Part shown: piece by piece, positions 1-11,032 of the stretch
Layout of the letters: each line of letters opens with the position of its first letter
Position numbering within the stretch: position 1 is the first letter of the stretch
Assembly (NCBI GenBank): GCA_003024785.1
Contig: PUQB01000227.1
Location: 1-64,000 of the forward strand
Direction: 5' to 3'
DNA from: Selaginella tamariscina
Taxonomy: Eukaryota > Streptophyta > Lycopodiopsida > Selaginellales > Selaginellaceae
Length of the DNA: 64,000 nucleotides
Program-made: the position numbers and the translations under genes
Notes under the pieces: model-generated
What the model saw: only the letters and a program-made list of their open reading frames with translations
What the model was told of the DNA's origin: nothing
Database searches by the model: none

Positions 1-164
1 ACCTCGAACTCAGATTCACCAGCAATTGTAATAGGCCAAGTTCAGAAGGAACATGATAAGGCTCCAACAAAGAAACATGGAATCTGAATCCATTAAAGAA
101 ATATGGAACACGGGATGATCCGGATGGTTGGTGGAAGCTCGAGATGAAACATCACATCAGAGAG

Positions 165-330
165 TCTCTCAATGATGCAAAATGGGCCCAAGCGAGTCTC
201 TCAATGATGCGAAATGGCCCAAGCATTGATAGTTCGATGATGCGAAATGGGCCCAAGCGAGTCTCTTGATAATGCGAAATAGGCCCAAGCGTTGATAGTT
301 CAATGATGCAAATGGGCACAAGTGTTGATA
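165..330. repeat. minisatellite in the integrase C-terminal region
   Basis: The phrase gatgcgaaatgggcccaagc recurs about five times between 165 and 330, with spacers of alternating gagtctct and gttgatagtt type. It falls where the chromovirus polyprotein reads KLDYQ.LG on the minus strand, so the same small segment has been duplicated several times. This is probably decay after insertion. Confidence 0.6.
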
Positions 331-1350
331 GTCCAGCTTGTCACAGGGACGTGTGGTTGGCCAATGACACCAGAGGAGCCACACTTGGTCACCAATTGTG
401 AATGCTAAAGGAGAGGAACAATAGCTTGTTGTTGCAAATCCCGAGCGCGTTGAAGATGATGCTACACTTCTTCATGGACCTGTTGGAGATGGCTCAACAC
501 GATCATCAGCAGTAGTGGTAAGGCCAGGAACCATGGAAAGCTATAGGACCAGCAAGGATGAACACCAGAGAACACAAAAATGGCAACACCCTATATACGT
601 AACAAGAAAGAGATCGACCCAATCATCTTGCAGATAAGAAATGAAACACCGGAGATATTGTTCCAAAGTCTAAATCATGCGCTCCATTTGGCCATCTGTT
701 TTAGGATGATGTGCAGTAAACAGCTTCCCGATGATACATAGCCAATCTAGGAATCTCTGCCAGAATGCCAAAGTGAACTGGGGACCTTGATCAGTAACAA
801 GTTCATCAGGAAGACCATGAAGACGGAACCCTCCTGGTACACCAGATCTACAATATCAGAACTCGAACATATCTTGTTGTAAGGAACAAAGTGCGCCATC
901 CATGGTGATGGAGGACCATGGTTGCTGAGCAATAGGAAGAGACTATAGTAATCCAACCGGTCGATGACGAAGAAGCTTTGTACGTGGCACGTGTCACAAG
1001 ATCGCACAAATTTCTCAACATACATGCGAAGCGAGGCCACCAGAACACACACTGTACTAGGTCAATCGTCTTTCGAATGCCAAAATGTCCGCACTGTTGT
1101 CATGGCAATGTTGGACATCGCAACCTCAGTTCTCCGTCGGAACATAGATTTGGATGTGGTGGTACAACAACCCATTATGAAGATGGAAAGCAGCATAATC
1201 TCGTAGTTGTGACCCTGAAGACAATGGCTGAACTCGTCGAACATGTGCAAGGACATCACGAGCAAACTCGTCTTGAGGAAGACTTTCTCGGATTAGATCC
1301 AAAAACGAAGTGTCAACTGGAGCAGAAGAACGGGAAAGCGCGTTCAACAA
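170..1350 (-). pseudogene. Ty3 integrase region, broken
   Basis: Minus-strand fragments in several frames match a retroviral-type integrase. ELVTDQGPQFTLAFWQRF is at about 740-800, carrying the second catalytic Asp. HHPKTDGQMERMI and TLEQYLRCF.SY.QDDWVDL are at about 600-715, carrying the conserved Glu region. VWLLWCHWPTTRPCDKLDY is at about 310-370, the stretch ahead of a chromodomain. A CHV zinc-finger trace (RSCDTCHV) lies near 985-1010. The pieces are spread over three frames with stops, so no functional integrase is encoded. It would insert element DNA into the host genome. Confidence 0.75.
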
Positions 1351-1410
1351 CTGTCGGAGCTAGGATGACTTGTTCTTGTTGATCAAATCGGATTTCACCT
1401 GGTACTGGAG

Positions 1411-1990
1411 CTAGGTAACTGCGACGAGATAAGCATCTGCTTTGCCATTTAGACGACCGGACGATGAATAATCACGTATCGGAACCGGGACAAAGACTGT
1501 GCCCATCGCCTGACGTCGATTGAGAACTCGTGCTGTTGCCCAGTACTGGAGGTTCTTGTGATCACAATACACCTTAACCACATGCGGGGAACCTTCAAGG
1601 AATCTGCCACTCCTCAAAGGCATCGACGATCGCCAGCAGCTCCTTGTTGTAGACATCGTAGTTGATCTCAGGTGCAGTGAACTTGCGGGAATGGAAAGCA
1701 ATGGGATGGAGAATGGGATAGCACTCCACCAATGGCGAAGTCAGAGGCATCAGCTTCCAAAATATGGCTTCGCAGGGTCAGGATGGATAAGAACAGGTGC
1801 CGAGGTGAACGCCTTCTTTAGGAACTCGAACGCCTCCTCAGCCTCAGAGGACCAGACAAATGGAACATCCTTGCCAGTCAACTTCGTCAATGGCAATGCA
1901 ATCTTGGAGAAATCCCGAACGAAACGTCGATAGAAGTTGCAAACCCGAGGAAACATCGAACATCACGAACATTTGATGGTCTCTCCCACT
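1411..1990 (-). pseudogene. Ty3 RNase H and RT connection region, broken
   Basis: The minus strand reads [20 protein letters not shown] then a [16 protein letters not shown] connection motif at about 1760-1950. RNase H pieces follow: HSRKF.APEINYD and KELLAI.DAF at about 1610-1690, then [20 protein letters not shown] at about 1520-1580 and NGKADA.L at about 1430-1450. Frame changes separate them. The expected job is removal of the RNA strand during reverse transcription. Confidence 0.75.
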
Positions 1991-2124
1991 CCAATACAGT
2001 GGACTTTTGCAGGATCCATGTGAACACCTTCAGCTGAAATGATGTACCCAGGAACTCGACAGACTGACTGAAAGAGCACTTCTCCAACTTGGCAAACAAG
2101 TGGTGCTTCCGAGCCTCTCCAAGA

Positions 2125-2820
2125 CTAACCGTACATGTGTTCGTGTTCTTCTCGAGTCTTGGAAAATATCAGGATGTCGTCTAGGTACATGATGACAAAC
2201 AAATCCAAGAAGTCCCGGAAAATATCGTTAGCCATGTGCTGGAAACAGCAGGTGCATTTGTCAGGCCGAACGGCATTACTACGTACTCGAAATGTCCGTA
2301 GCGTGTACGGAAAGCTGTTTTCCACTCGTCCCCTTCTCGATTCGGATGAGATTGTACGCTCCTCTTAAATCGATCTTTGTGAAGTACCGGGCACCAGAAA
2401 GACGTTCGAGCATGTCGGAGACGAGCGGAGAGGATACTTGTTTGGAATGGTGACCTTATTCAGATCTCGGTAGTCCACCACGAGCCGGAGACTTCCATCC
2501 TTCTTGGAAACAAAGAATACTGGAGCACCAGCCGGTGATCGCGAATGACGGATAAATCCGGTGACAAGATTCTCCTCAATGTATTTCCTCAATGTCTCCA
2601 ACTCTGTTGGTGAGAGACCGTAAATGGGACCGGAGGACGGCTGCTTACCCTCAACGAGATCGATAGGACAGTCGTACTCACGGTGCGGTGGCAAGGCAGA
2701 AGCTTTCTTTTTGTCGAAGACGTCTGCGAAATCGGCATACTGCTTTGGTAAGGCAGGAGGGAACAAAACATCCTTAGCAGAGCAGGGATAGTTTGATCGC
2801 GAACACGGATGCTGGGTCAT
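2125..2820 (-). pseudogene. Ty3 reverse transcriptase, broken
   Basis: The N-terminal part (2820-2365) is open. It contains [13 protein letters not shown], then [20 protein letters not shown] and [19 protein letters not shown]. After a frame change the fingers/palm region continues to MYLDDILIF, where the catalytic YLDD box lies at about 2176-2187, and [14 protein letters not shown] precedes it. The polymerase signature is intact but the reading frame is not. Confidence 0.85.
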
Positions 2821-3347
2821 GTCGGCTATCTTTCTTGAACTGCTTCAAGGTGATATGCGAGACTTGAAGTGGAGGAGGAACTGGAACAGGATCGGAATCA
2901 AAGAGTGTGGCTGGAGTTGAAACAGCTGGGAAACTGTTCATGAAACGTTCTCTCCAACCAGGATCCACCAACTCGATCCACGGCAAACCAAGGATAATCG
3001 TAGAGTCTGGAATAAAACAACACTGAAGGAGATGTTGCACACAGCACCGCAAGCAACGACCTCAAACTCGTGTCATTTATTACCGCTCAGATTTGATATC
3101 TCGTCCATCAACGACCCATACAGAACCAGGAGTCTTCAAAGGATGTAGACGAATCCCGTGCTTGACAGCAATTCTTGTCGATGAAATTTGCGTTCGCTCC
3201 ACTATCCACCAAAGCGAACTCACCTCTGGCGTCTTCAGCTGCACCGAAACATGGAACGGCTTGCACACCTTGTGGATGGAATGGATCCAAGATGAGGAAG
3301 GGAAGATGTTTTGAGTGAAGAGCCTTGAGGAACATGAGTTGTTCCAC
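2774..3347 (-). pseudogene. Ty3 aspartic protease region, broken
   Basis: The minus strand at about 3180-3230 reads FALVDSGANANFIDK, where DSG is the active-site triad of a retropepsin. Further on, IILGLPWIELVDPG (about 2970-3010) is the usual C-terminal protease motif (ILG.PW). The two lie in different frames, so at least one frameshift separates them. The enzyme would have cut the element's own Gag-Pol polyprotein. Confidence 0.75.
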
Positions 3348-3399
3348 GGCAATCCAGCCGGACGGCTCCTATTCGGGCTGGATCTTTTCGTTTCCAAGC

Positions 3400-4231
3400 A
3401 GCACAGCAAGGGCCACTTCACGAGCTTGCTTTGGACGTCGATGACAATTCTCCACTTGTGGTACGAGTCCCCACAGTAAACAAACTTGTACTGAATGCTT
3501 CTGCATTCGGTTGGCAAAAGCTTGCCTCGATCGGGGATGGTTCTACTGAGGAAGATGATGAATCAGCAGATGAGAACAGGGACTGAGAAATGGAAGAAGA
3601 CGGCACAGAAGAAAGAAGGATGCCGACGTTCTTGTTTCCGCTCGATCAACCGGTTGTCACAACGGATTGCCAACTCTATCATGCTGGTGAGGGTTTCCGG
3701 AACGCAAAATTCAGCAACATGTCTTTGATCTCGTCTGCAACCCCGACCGGAAAACCTCCTTGAGAGCAAGATCTCCCCAGGTGACATCACAAGCAAGGAG
3801 TTGGAACTTCGATGCGTACTCTGTTACCGACATACCCCCTTGGTGAAGCTGCAGTGTTTGGTGATGGCAGCACTCTCATGATCCACATCACTGAACATCG
3901 CCATGAACCATTTTACAAACTCCTCAAAATTCCCAAGGATCAGATCATTGTTCTCCAGCAAGGTTGAGAACCACAATAGAGCAGATCAAAAAACAGCGAC
4001 CCGATCAATTTAACCTTAATAGGTTTTGTGCTGTAACGCTTGGCTACATCACGATCCATAGACAAACTTGATTGAGAAAACTTCGGAACTTCGATTGGGT
4101 AACTTTTTCGGGCATGCTAATCTTCAGCTCTGGAAATTCGCACGCTGTCGGAGCTGATCATTCTCTAGGTGTAGTTGTTCGATCTAATGTTGGAGGGTAG
4201 CAACTTGCTCATGAAGAGCATGCTCGGACAT
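3400..4231 (-). pseudogene. Ty3 gag region, broken
   Basis: A minus-strand ATG at 4231 opens MSEHALHEQVATLQ, a short coiled-coil start typical of chromovirus Gag, and is interrupted by a stop soon after. Fragments such as FEEFVKWFMAMFSD (about 3890-3935) and a residual zinc-knuckle-like FVYCGDSYHKW (about 3440-3490) follow. Gag would form the particle that packages element RNA. The region is too broken to give a protein. Confidence 0.65.
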
Positions 4232-4327
4232 GATGAGTCAAAGAAGAAAAATTGAGAAAAAAAAGAGAGAGAGAAAGAAAGAAAGAAAATGGGATCAATG
4301 ACAAGCAAGACAGAAGCTTGTCTCTAC

Positions 4328-4339
4328 CTCAGAATCATT
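4328..4339 (-). other. candidate self-priming primer-binding site
   Basis: The minus strand just inside the LTR (five bases after its end) reads AATGATTCTGAG. This is exactly complementary, 12 of 12 bases, to CTCAGAATCATT at 4483-4472 at the predicted RNA 5' end. No match to the usual plant initiator-tRNA binding site (TGGTATCAGAGC) is seen. In Tf1-type elements the RNA 5' end primes on this site; here that is inference. Confidence 0.5.
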
Positions 4340-4344
4340 CAAAC

Positions 4345-4653
4345 TGTCATGACCTTGTGTAAAGGGCGAAACCTTTAGATCAAGGGTGGAACCTTTAAAC
4401 TAAAAGGAGGAGATTGTATTCAAGAGAGAAATGATAACAAAATGAAAATACAAGGTCGAAGACTGGTGTTAAATGATTCTGAGAAACCTGGAATTGAAAC
4501 CCTATTTATATATATAGGTCCTGAAAATTGTGTGGTCCAAAACTGGTCTAGAATGTGTGGTCCATAACTGGTCTGAAACATGCATATGAATATACGCCTT
4601 GCTGTTGATAATGTAATTCAGCATCCAGGATCATACGGACAAGTTGGCTAACA
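4345..4653 (-). repeat. 5' LTR of the Ty3 element
   Basis: Read on the minus strand, this 309-base block starts TGTTAGCC at 4653 and ends GTCATGACA at 4345, so it has TGT...ACA ends. It lies directly upstream of the gag leader and contains a TATA box. The other LTR is outside the window, so the boundaries are inferred from the termini only. Confidence 0.6.
4501..4518 (-). promoter_or_regulatory. TATA box of the LTR promoter
   Basis: The minus strand reads TATATATATAAATAGGG here. The sequence about 33 bases downstream (CTCAGAATCATT, 4483-4472) is where transcription would be expected to begin. Confidence 0.55.
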
Positions 4654-4775
4654 CATACATGTGTTAGTGAAAAGGTCTTGGGTGCAAGTCTTGTGAAAGG
4701 TAAAAATAAGGAACCCATGATAGCCTTGTGAAAGGCAAAAATAAGAAACCCTGGATCTGCACACTCCTAGAAGCA

Positions 4776-5728
4776 ATGGCACAATTTCCAGACAAGCTCA
4801 AGGGAAACATGTCTAGACCACTCCAAGTGGTTCCAACATGTTCTACCATGCAACATCTCCTCCAAAAGTGCAATGGGAATACCAGACAAGCTCAAGCTAG
4901 GGAACATGTCTAGACCACTCCAAGTGGTTCCAACATGTTCTACCATGCAACAGCTCCTCCAAAAGTGCAATAGGGAATACAGACAAGCTCAAGCTAGGGA
5001 ACATGTCCAGACCACTCCAAGTGGTTCCAACATATTCTACCATGCAACAGCTCCTCCAAAAGTGCAATAGGGAATAATGTAATTACCTTCTCCAATTTTC
5101 TACAACAGCTCCTCCAAAAGTGCAATAGGGAATAATGTAATTACCTTCTCCAATTTTTAGTATGGCACAATTTCCAGACAAGCTCAAGCTAGCAAGGGCA
5201 CAATTTCCAGACAAGCTCAAGCTAGGGAACATGTCCAGACAGCTCCAAGTGGTTCCAACATGTTCTACCATGCATCAACTCCTCCAAAAGTGCAATAGGG
5301 AATAATGTAATTACCTTCTCCAATTTCTAGTATTACTCCATCTAACAAAAGATCAAGTCCCACAAATAGTCAAGGAATGCGAGAAGATGTACAAGCTCAA
5401 GCTAGGAACATGTCCAGACAACTCCAAGTGGTTCCAACATGTTCTACTATGCAACAACTCCTCCAAAAGTGCAATAGGGAATAATGTAATTACCTTCTCC
5501 AATTTCTAGTATTACTCCATTTAACAAAAGATCAAGCCCACAAATAGTCAAGGAATGTGAGAAGATGTCCAAACAGTTCCAAGTGGTTCCAACATGTTCT
5601 ACCATGCAACAACTCCTCCAAAAGTGCAATAGGGAATAATGTAATTACCTTCTCTAATTTGCTAGTATTACTCCATCTAACAAAAGATCAAGTCCCACAA
5701 ATAGTCAAGGAATGTGAGAAGATGAAGT
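4776..5728. repeat. nested tandem repeat, units of about 60, 100 and 170 bases
   Basis: Blocks such as ccaagtggttccaacatgtt and ctcctccaaaagtgcaatag recur six and seven times in changing combinations. Later copies (from about 5085) add a tail ending in aataatgtaattaccttctc, and the last three add a segment with aaaagatcaagtcccacaaa. This looks like stepwise amplification of a piece of retrotransposon between the Ty3 LTR and the copia relic. The short open frames in it are by-products of the repeat. Just upstream, 4654-4775 holds two copies of cttgtgaaaggyaaaaataa. Confidence 0.75.
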
Positions 5729-5744
5729 AGATACCATACTGACA

Positions 5745-6125
5745 AATGGTTGTTAGCTTAGTTTACCTAATGGTATGCACACAACGGGATTTGGCTTTTT
5801 CAAGGGGAGCAATGTCCCAATTTCTTGAGACTCCAGGATTTCCTGGACCATGCATTTTGCACTCACATACTCCGAAGTCCCGGTAGGTATGCAACTATAT
5901 GGCTTAATGGATGCTGACTTTGAATCCACCTCAGATTACATTTTTAGTCTCAAACAGCTAAGGAATGTTGTTGGCTATGACAACTTTTGGATGGCATCAA
6001 CATTAGCTATTCTCAGCTAGTGCCAACAATTATCTTTTGCAATAACAAGGGTGTTATCACACTCACTAAGAATCCCAGGTACCATGGGTGTACAAAACAT
6101 ATATAGGTGCAATTCCATTATATTT
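5745..6125 (+). pseudogene. Ty1/copia RNase H relic
   Basis: Forward-strand fragments in several frames match the end of a copia polyprotein. LMDADFESTSDYIFSLK at about 5908-5958 corresponds to the usual DADW...STSGY.F.L segment. VPTIIFCNNKGVITLTKNP at about 6019-6075, followed by RYHGCTKHI, corresponds to the IFCDN..AI.L.KNP..H.RTKHI segment. Stops and frame changes make it inactive. The rest of the element was not found, although the tandem repeat just upstream may derive from it. Confidence 0.7.
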
Positions 6126-6630
6126 AAGATCAAGTGAACCAGTGTGTATTGGAACTCGTCCATTTGGAACAACAAGCATATTTTCACCAAGGTGTTACCT
6201 CCAACTTTGTTCCAGCTACACGTGCAAGCACTTGGTGTTAGAGAGCTCCTTGAGCAAGCACCTTAGTGCTCGAGTGGGAGTGATATGAATATGCTAGTAT
6301 AGCATATTCTTGATAGGAGACGACACAACCTTTGCAAATGAAGGAAATAACCACAGGAGGTGGTGCAGATTGCTATAGATCCCCACATGTAGTAGAGGAG
6401 ATGGGGTGCTACAAGAGGTGGTGCAGCCCGCTACCGATCCCGCAATGGCGATGGAATCCACGTGGGCAATGCAGACCCCGCATGAAAGGTGGGGCAGAGC
6501 AGTGCAGACCAAGCCCTAAAATTCACTCAAGCCTTTAACTATATTTTGACTAGTATTTCTATGTTGAACGTGTCAAGTTATAGAAAAATAAAATAAAAAA
6601 CTTTTCATTTGACAAATGAAATAACATTTA
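6126..6630. other. no recognised gene
   Basis: About 500 bases between the copia relic and the hAT relic. A moderately GC-rich patch (6340-6530) has short open frames on both strands but no recognisable domain. It may be remaining retrotransposon sequence. Confidence 0.4.
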
Positions 6631-6855
6631 ACTTATTTCAATATTGCTTAGTTGTTTAACTTTTGTCCTATGAACACTTAACCAATCCACTGATTTAGAA
6701 TCAAAGTTATTCAATTTTACCACCATCAGTCCATAGAGTGTGTCTAAGTGCAAGTTGGCTCTCATTTTCGTTTTTAAATCATTATGTAAAGAAAACGCTC
6801 TTTTGCAAGCAGTAGTGTTGGCTAGAACAATCATACATGCTTGCCACAACTTCAT
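6628..6855 (-). pseudogene. hAT C-terminal dimerisation domain
   Basis: The open stretch contains LANTTACKRAFSLHNDLKTK followed by MRANLHLDTLYGLMVVK. This is the standard hAT dimerisation signature, where families usually read ..ACER.FS....IKTK.RN.L....L..L. The Glu of CER is Lys here. It is the best preserved part of the relic. Confidence 0.8.
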
Positions 6856-8915
6856 TAAACTTGTTACAAAAATTATTAATGAGATGAAGAATAAAATAAA
6901 ATATAGTTATTACCTGGAAACATCTCCCATCAGATTTGTTGTTTGCTATATATATTTGTTGCTTGATGCATATTGCAAGTTTAACAAGCCTTGAACAAGT
7001 AGCTAATAAAGTCCATCAATTCATTGTGACATACTTGCAGATTAACTTCAAATGAATTAAAATTAATCTTGTTGAAAAGATTGTTGAGCCAATGCCATGT
7101 TATATCGATCTTCAATGCTCTTATTAGAATGGGAATAAGGACTGAAAAGCTTCATACTATTGAAGAGTCTTACATATGAAAATCTGTCATTCAAAGCATC
7201 TATTGTTGCTTAGGCATATGCCCTCTCTTTAGAAATGGAGTCATCGAGAGAACATAATTTTAGTCCCACTATATTTAAATCAATCCTTACTTTAGGAGCT
7301 ATAGATACATAGATAAGCTTGTGTACCTTCATCACACCAATAATGTTACTAAATGATAAAGTGCCTTCTTTGGTTTTTGGTAAAAAAAAACTTAATAAAT
7401 GTGGAAAACTAGCTCCAAATGTTGGACCTAAATATTTGTGTTTTAACCTCTCCACTTTTATGTTTAAAGAATCTCCAAGTTTAGAGCAACCAGTAACATT
7501 TTTTGTAATAGAAGATTGAACTTGTTCAAATGAATCAATTCCAAAAGCATGTATGCTAGCAAATGAATAAAAAATTGGACCTGAAAAATAAAACACAATA
7601 AAATTAAAGCTATTAATAGAAAATAAATACCTAAAATATTGTTAATGTCTTGTACTTTGTTTTCTCAGCTCCTTGCCAATGCTTTAATAAAGCTAACATA
7701 TCTTGAACTAGACGCTACATGACTTATCCACAAGATAAATAGTGTAATTCATATAATGACAGCATCTTTTCTTAAGTTTGTAGCTTTCAAGTAATTGGTT
7801 TAGCTCAGTATGGCATAGAACACTTCTGCTAGCTTGTCAATTTTTATTTTCCTTGCTAGCTTGTTAATTTCCTCAAAGATGTGTCGATTAGATGCTAAAC
7901 CATCTCTAGCTACAAGTGCCTCCTTGTGAGCAATGCAGTGAACACCATTTTAAAAACGTTGTAACACACATGTCCTACATCTAACCATGGATGAAGCTCT
8001 GTCAGATGCAAATGCCACAAGATTCTTGAAATCCAATTGAAGTTGTAATGAGAGAGCTTCTAAAGTGGTAAAAATCATTTTAGTTGTGTCTTCTTCAATA
8101 GGAAGAAACCTAACAAACGTACAAATTGATTTTAGCTTCCAAATAGACAATGTAAACAATCAAGTGTTGTTCTAAGAAACTATATGTTGAAATCAGCAAG
8201 AGCCCTTGGTTTTCTCTCATGATTAATGAGAGCACTGACAAGGCTTTCCTTTGTATCTTGTGATATCGCCATAAGAAACTCTCAAGCACTAACTGGGTTG
8301 ACGTAAGAAGAGTAATCCTCCCGTATCCTAAAGTTTGGAGCACCTTGGTATATGTAATTTTGAACTTAAAATTTGATCATACTGAGAGGGAGCTTGTTGA
8401 CTACAAGATGGTGAACAAGCTTCATCAACTGAAGAATCCATTTCTTATTGTTGATCCAACATTCTGTTCTGAGCAATATCAAGTGGGCCCTTCTCCCGTT
8501 CTCTTCTCAAGTCTATTATCATTACAAATAACCTGAGCATCTTTATGGCCATTCAAAGCAGAAATCTAAAAATTACTGCTCCCTTCTTTACTATAATGAT
8601 TTATCTTATTTGCCTCTTCACATATAGCACAATGGATGATTAGATTGCCTAATATTAAAATTAATCTATTAATTAGATCAATCACAAAAATGAATAAAAT
8701 ATATATACATATATGAATCATCTTTGTTGAGATAACTCCAAGTATGAATTAACCTCCAATGATTTCTCTAATGCCTTATCATTTTTTTATAGCAGAATCT
8801 TGAGAAGTTGTGTTGCCTTCATTATCGGCAACAATACCTTGTTCATTATTTGTTTTAGCATCTCTAAAAAATATATCCAAAGTGGGTTAGCGCGACTTCT
8901 TCTTAAACCACTGGA
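6631..8915 (-). mobile_element. hAT-type transposase relic (ZMYM/DUF4371-like)
   Basis: Minus-strand fragments appear in the order of a cellular-type hAT transposase. PTLDIFFRDAK is at about 8850-8890. A TTF-type zinc-finger trace (CAICEEANK, then ISALNGHK) lies at about 8555-8635. DFKNLVAFASDRASSMV is at about 7985-8035, matching the catalytic-region motif with D.AS.M. The C-terminal dimerisation segment is at 6640-6855. Frames are repeatedly broken. Terminal repeats were not identified, so the outer limits are approximate. Confidence 0.7.
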
Positions 8916-10045
8916 AAAATGTTGAAATTTAACTAATTATAAATGTGATAATAAATTGAAAATGTGAACAAACACAAAGGATTGATTAAAGAATTTAATA
9001 AAAATAAATTTAAATAGATAAATCTGCCTCCCTTGTCATAGCTTTAGTGTGCGCCTCCCTCCTGGAATAGCACAGTAGCACCCGCCTTACCCAATCACCA
9101 ACAAACCCTAGAATATTCACAGTATATTTGAGTTACATTTGAAAACATGATAGACATATTATTAGGGAGTTTATGATGGAACACTAAAGCATATACTTAA
9201 AAATCTTGAAAACCTTTATGTAGCTGGTCATTTGAAAGGGAGTATATTTATTGTCTATTATAGAGATAAATTTATCCATCAGAATTTTTATTATTATTGT
9301 ATAAGTAAATTATTTAAGAAAAAAAAACCATTCATCACAGGAACTCATTTATTCTAGTAAATTTATATATTATAGAATTAAAATTAATACTCATCTTAAA
9401 ATTATTTGAGGTTCTACTGGCATGTGTATGCATATAACGATTCTAAAGAGATTTACTTTAGCCTCTAATCTATGTAAGTTAAGTACTTTATCAGGTGTCT
9501 CTAAGAATTCAAACTTAATTAAAATATATGTTATTTAGATTTACATAAATTTATTATTTAATTTTTAATATCTTCAGGCCTAACCAACAAGTTACCCCTC
9601 GCTGAGCGACCATAGCATTTCTTACTATAATTTATAATTTATAAATTCATAATTAATTGGTTTTAATGTCTTCAGTGATTGATTAACCCTCATATAACTT
9701 TTCTTACTTTAGTTTACTATTGTGTGTCATTGTGCACAAAGGAAAATGCAATAATATTCAGTGAATATTTTAAATACGAATTTGCAAGTTAAGGAGGGAC
9801 GGAGGTAAATTCTCATTTTTATAACTCAATTTTCTAGGTATATTTATAAAATTATATAGTATAAATGTATTAGATATACAGCTCTGAAAACTGTTATCAA
9901 CACAATAACATTTTAAATGGTTTTCAAATATAGCATATTCATGTTTTTAAGGGCATATTCTAAAATATTTAAAACGATAATGATATGATGTTTAATGTTT
10001 TAAACATTGAAAATGATGTTTTATTAATTAAAGACACGTGTATGT
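8916..10045. other. non-coding 3' flank of MES copy A
   Basis: AT-rich with no coding signal. It carries, in reverse orientation, the same module that follows copy B: ggcctaaccaac at 9577-9588 pairs with gttggttaggcc at 14595-14606. It also carries a stretch (about 9230-9400) related to the 5' flank of copies C and D. The MES gene and about 1 kb of 3' flank were therefore duplicated together. Confidence 0.6.
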
Positions 10046-11032
10046 TCACGATGAACTCTCCTGTGCTGAAATCTGGGTGAGATAAGAAACAAGAGTGTCA
10101 GGCTCGGAGAAGAAAGGTGAGTGATCCGTGTCTATCTCGGACACCTGTTTCGGTGGAGTCATCTTAATATACATCTCCTGCTGGGAAGGCGTTAAGATGT
10201 TATCTTTCAAAGTTTATGTAGTACCGTGGGACACTACCGTAGCGTTCACGCGTTAAATTCATTGTTGGGTCAAACACAGGAGCCGGCTTGAGTAGAGCTT
10301 TTGCAAGTTCAACATCCTAGTAATACAATGCCAAATAATCTCTTTCTCTCTCTCTCACAAACACACGCGTGCAAGCTTGGTTACCTCGAGTGGAGTCTCG
10401 TTGTAAAGCAGACTTTGAACATGATCAAGTTCAAAGAAGAGTGACGTTGGCTTGCCATTCATATTTACAACAACCATTCCCTCTGGAGGATTTCTTATCT
10501 GTATCAATACAAACTTTAGTATATCAATCTCTCTCTCTCATGTATGTGTGTGCGCCCGTGCGCGTGCGCATGTCTGTGAGAGGAAGAGGCATACCAAGCT
10601 GAAATATGAAGCAGATCCAGAAGGTCCGGAAGATATCATCAAAGCTGTAACATATACAGCAGCTAGAATCTTTTGTGGCATATTTTCCAGCACATAAGTG
10701 AGGCTGAGTCCTCCTAAACTGTGTCCAACCAGCACAACCTAGCAAAAAATCCAAATATTTAAAGAAATACGAGAGAGAGTACACACACATACACACGCAT
10801 GCACGCACCTTGTGTTCTTCTGGCAAGGATTGTAAAAGCTTGGTGAGTGGCTCTGTGTATTTCTCCAAAGTACCAACAGTGTTTGCATCTTGGTTATCGA
10901 TTCCAGCACTTACTAAATCAACGGCATCAACTATATGTCCTTCTTGCTTCAATTTGGACACCACTTGGTACCAACACCATGCGCCGTGTCCGGCTCCATG
11001 AACAAAACAAAATGGAACTTGTCAATACTCAT
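10046..11032 (-). pseudogene. MES-type esterase copy A, two frame breaks
   Basis: A four-exon methylesterase-like gene on the minus strand: exon 1 11032-10809, exon 2 10738-10595, exon 3 10498-10385, exon 4 10316-10046, all with GT-AG introns in phase 0. Exon 1 begins MSIDKFHF without a leader. A single base is missing inside FVLVHGAG (about 11007). Exon 2 is intact and carries the nucleophile elbow GHSLGG. Exon 4 lacks two bases before the catalytic Asp (about 10216), giving a quick stop. As written it cannot make a full enzyme. Copy A is head to head with B. Confidence 0.8.

Larger units (their letters stand above)
1..4653 (-). mobile_element. Ty3/gypsy chromovirus relic, Tcn1/Tf1-like, 5' LTR in window
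   Basis: Read on the minus strand, the order is LTR (4653-4345), leader, gag, protease, reverse transcriptase, RNase H, integrase, which is the Ty3/gypsy order. The right-hand end of the element (chromodomain region and 3' LTR) lies beyond position 1. The protein style, with [13 protein letters not shown] before [21 protein letters not shown] in RNase H and TRPCDKLDY after integrase, resembles fungal and Tcn1-like chromoviruses more than common angiosperm ones; that family link is from memory. Many stops and frame breaks make it non-autonomous. Confidence 0.85.

Noticed and set aside
964..1382. Plus-strand frames of up to 134 codons opposite the Ty3 integrase
   Set aside because: Shadows of the minus-strand polyprotein; no independent motif.
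4776..5728. Regularly spaced repeats resembling a CRISPR array
   Set aside because: Unit lengths vary, the spacers are themselves repeated, and the DNA is plant nuclear.
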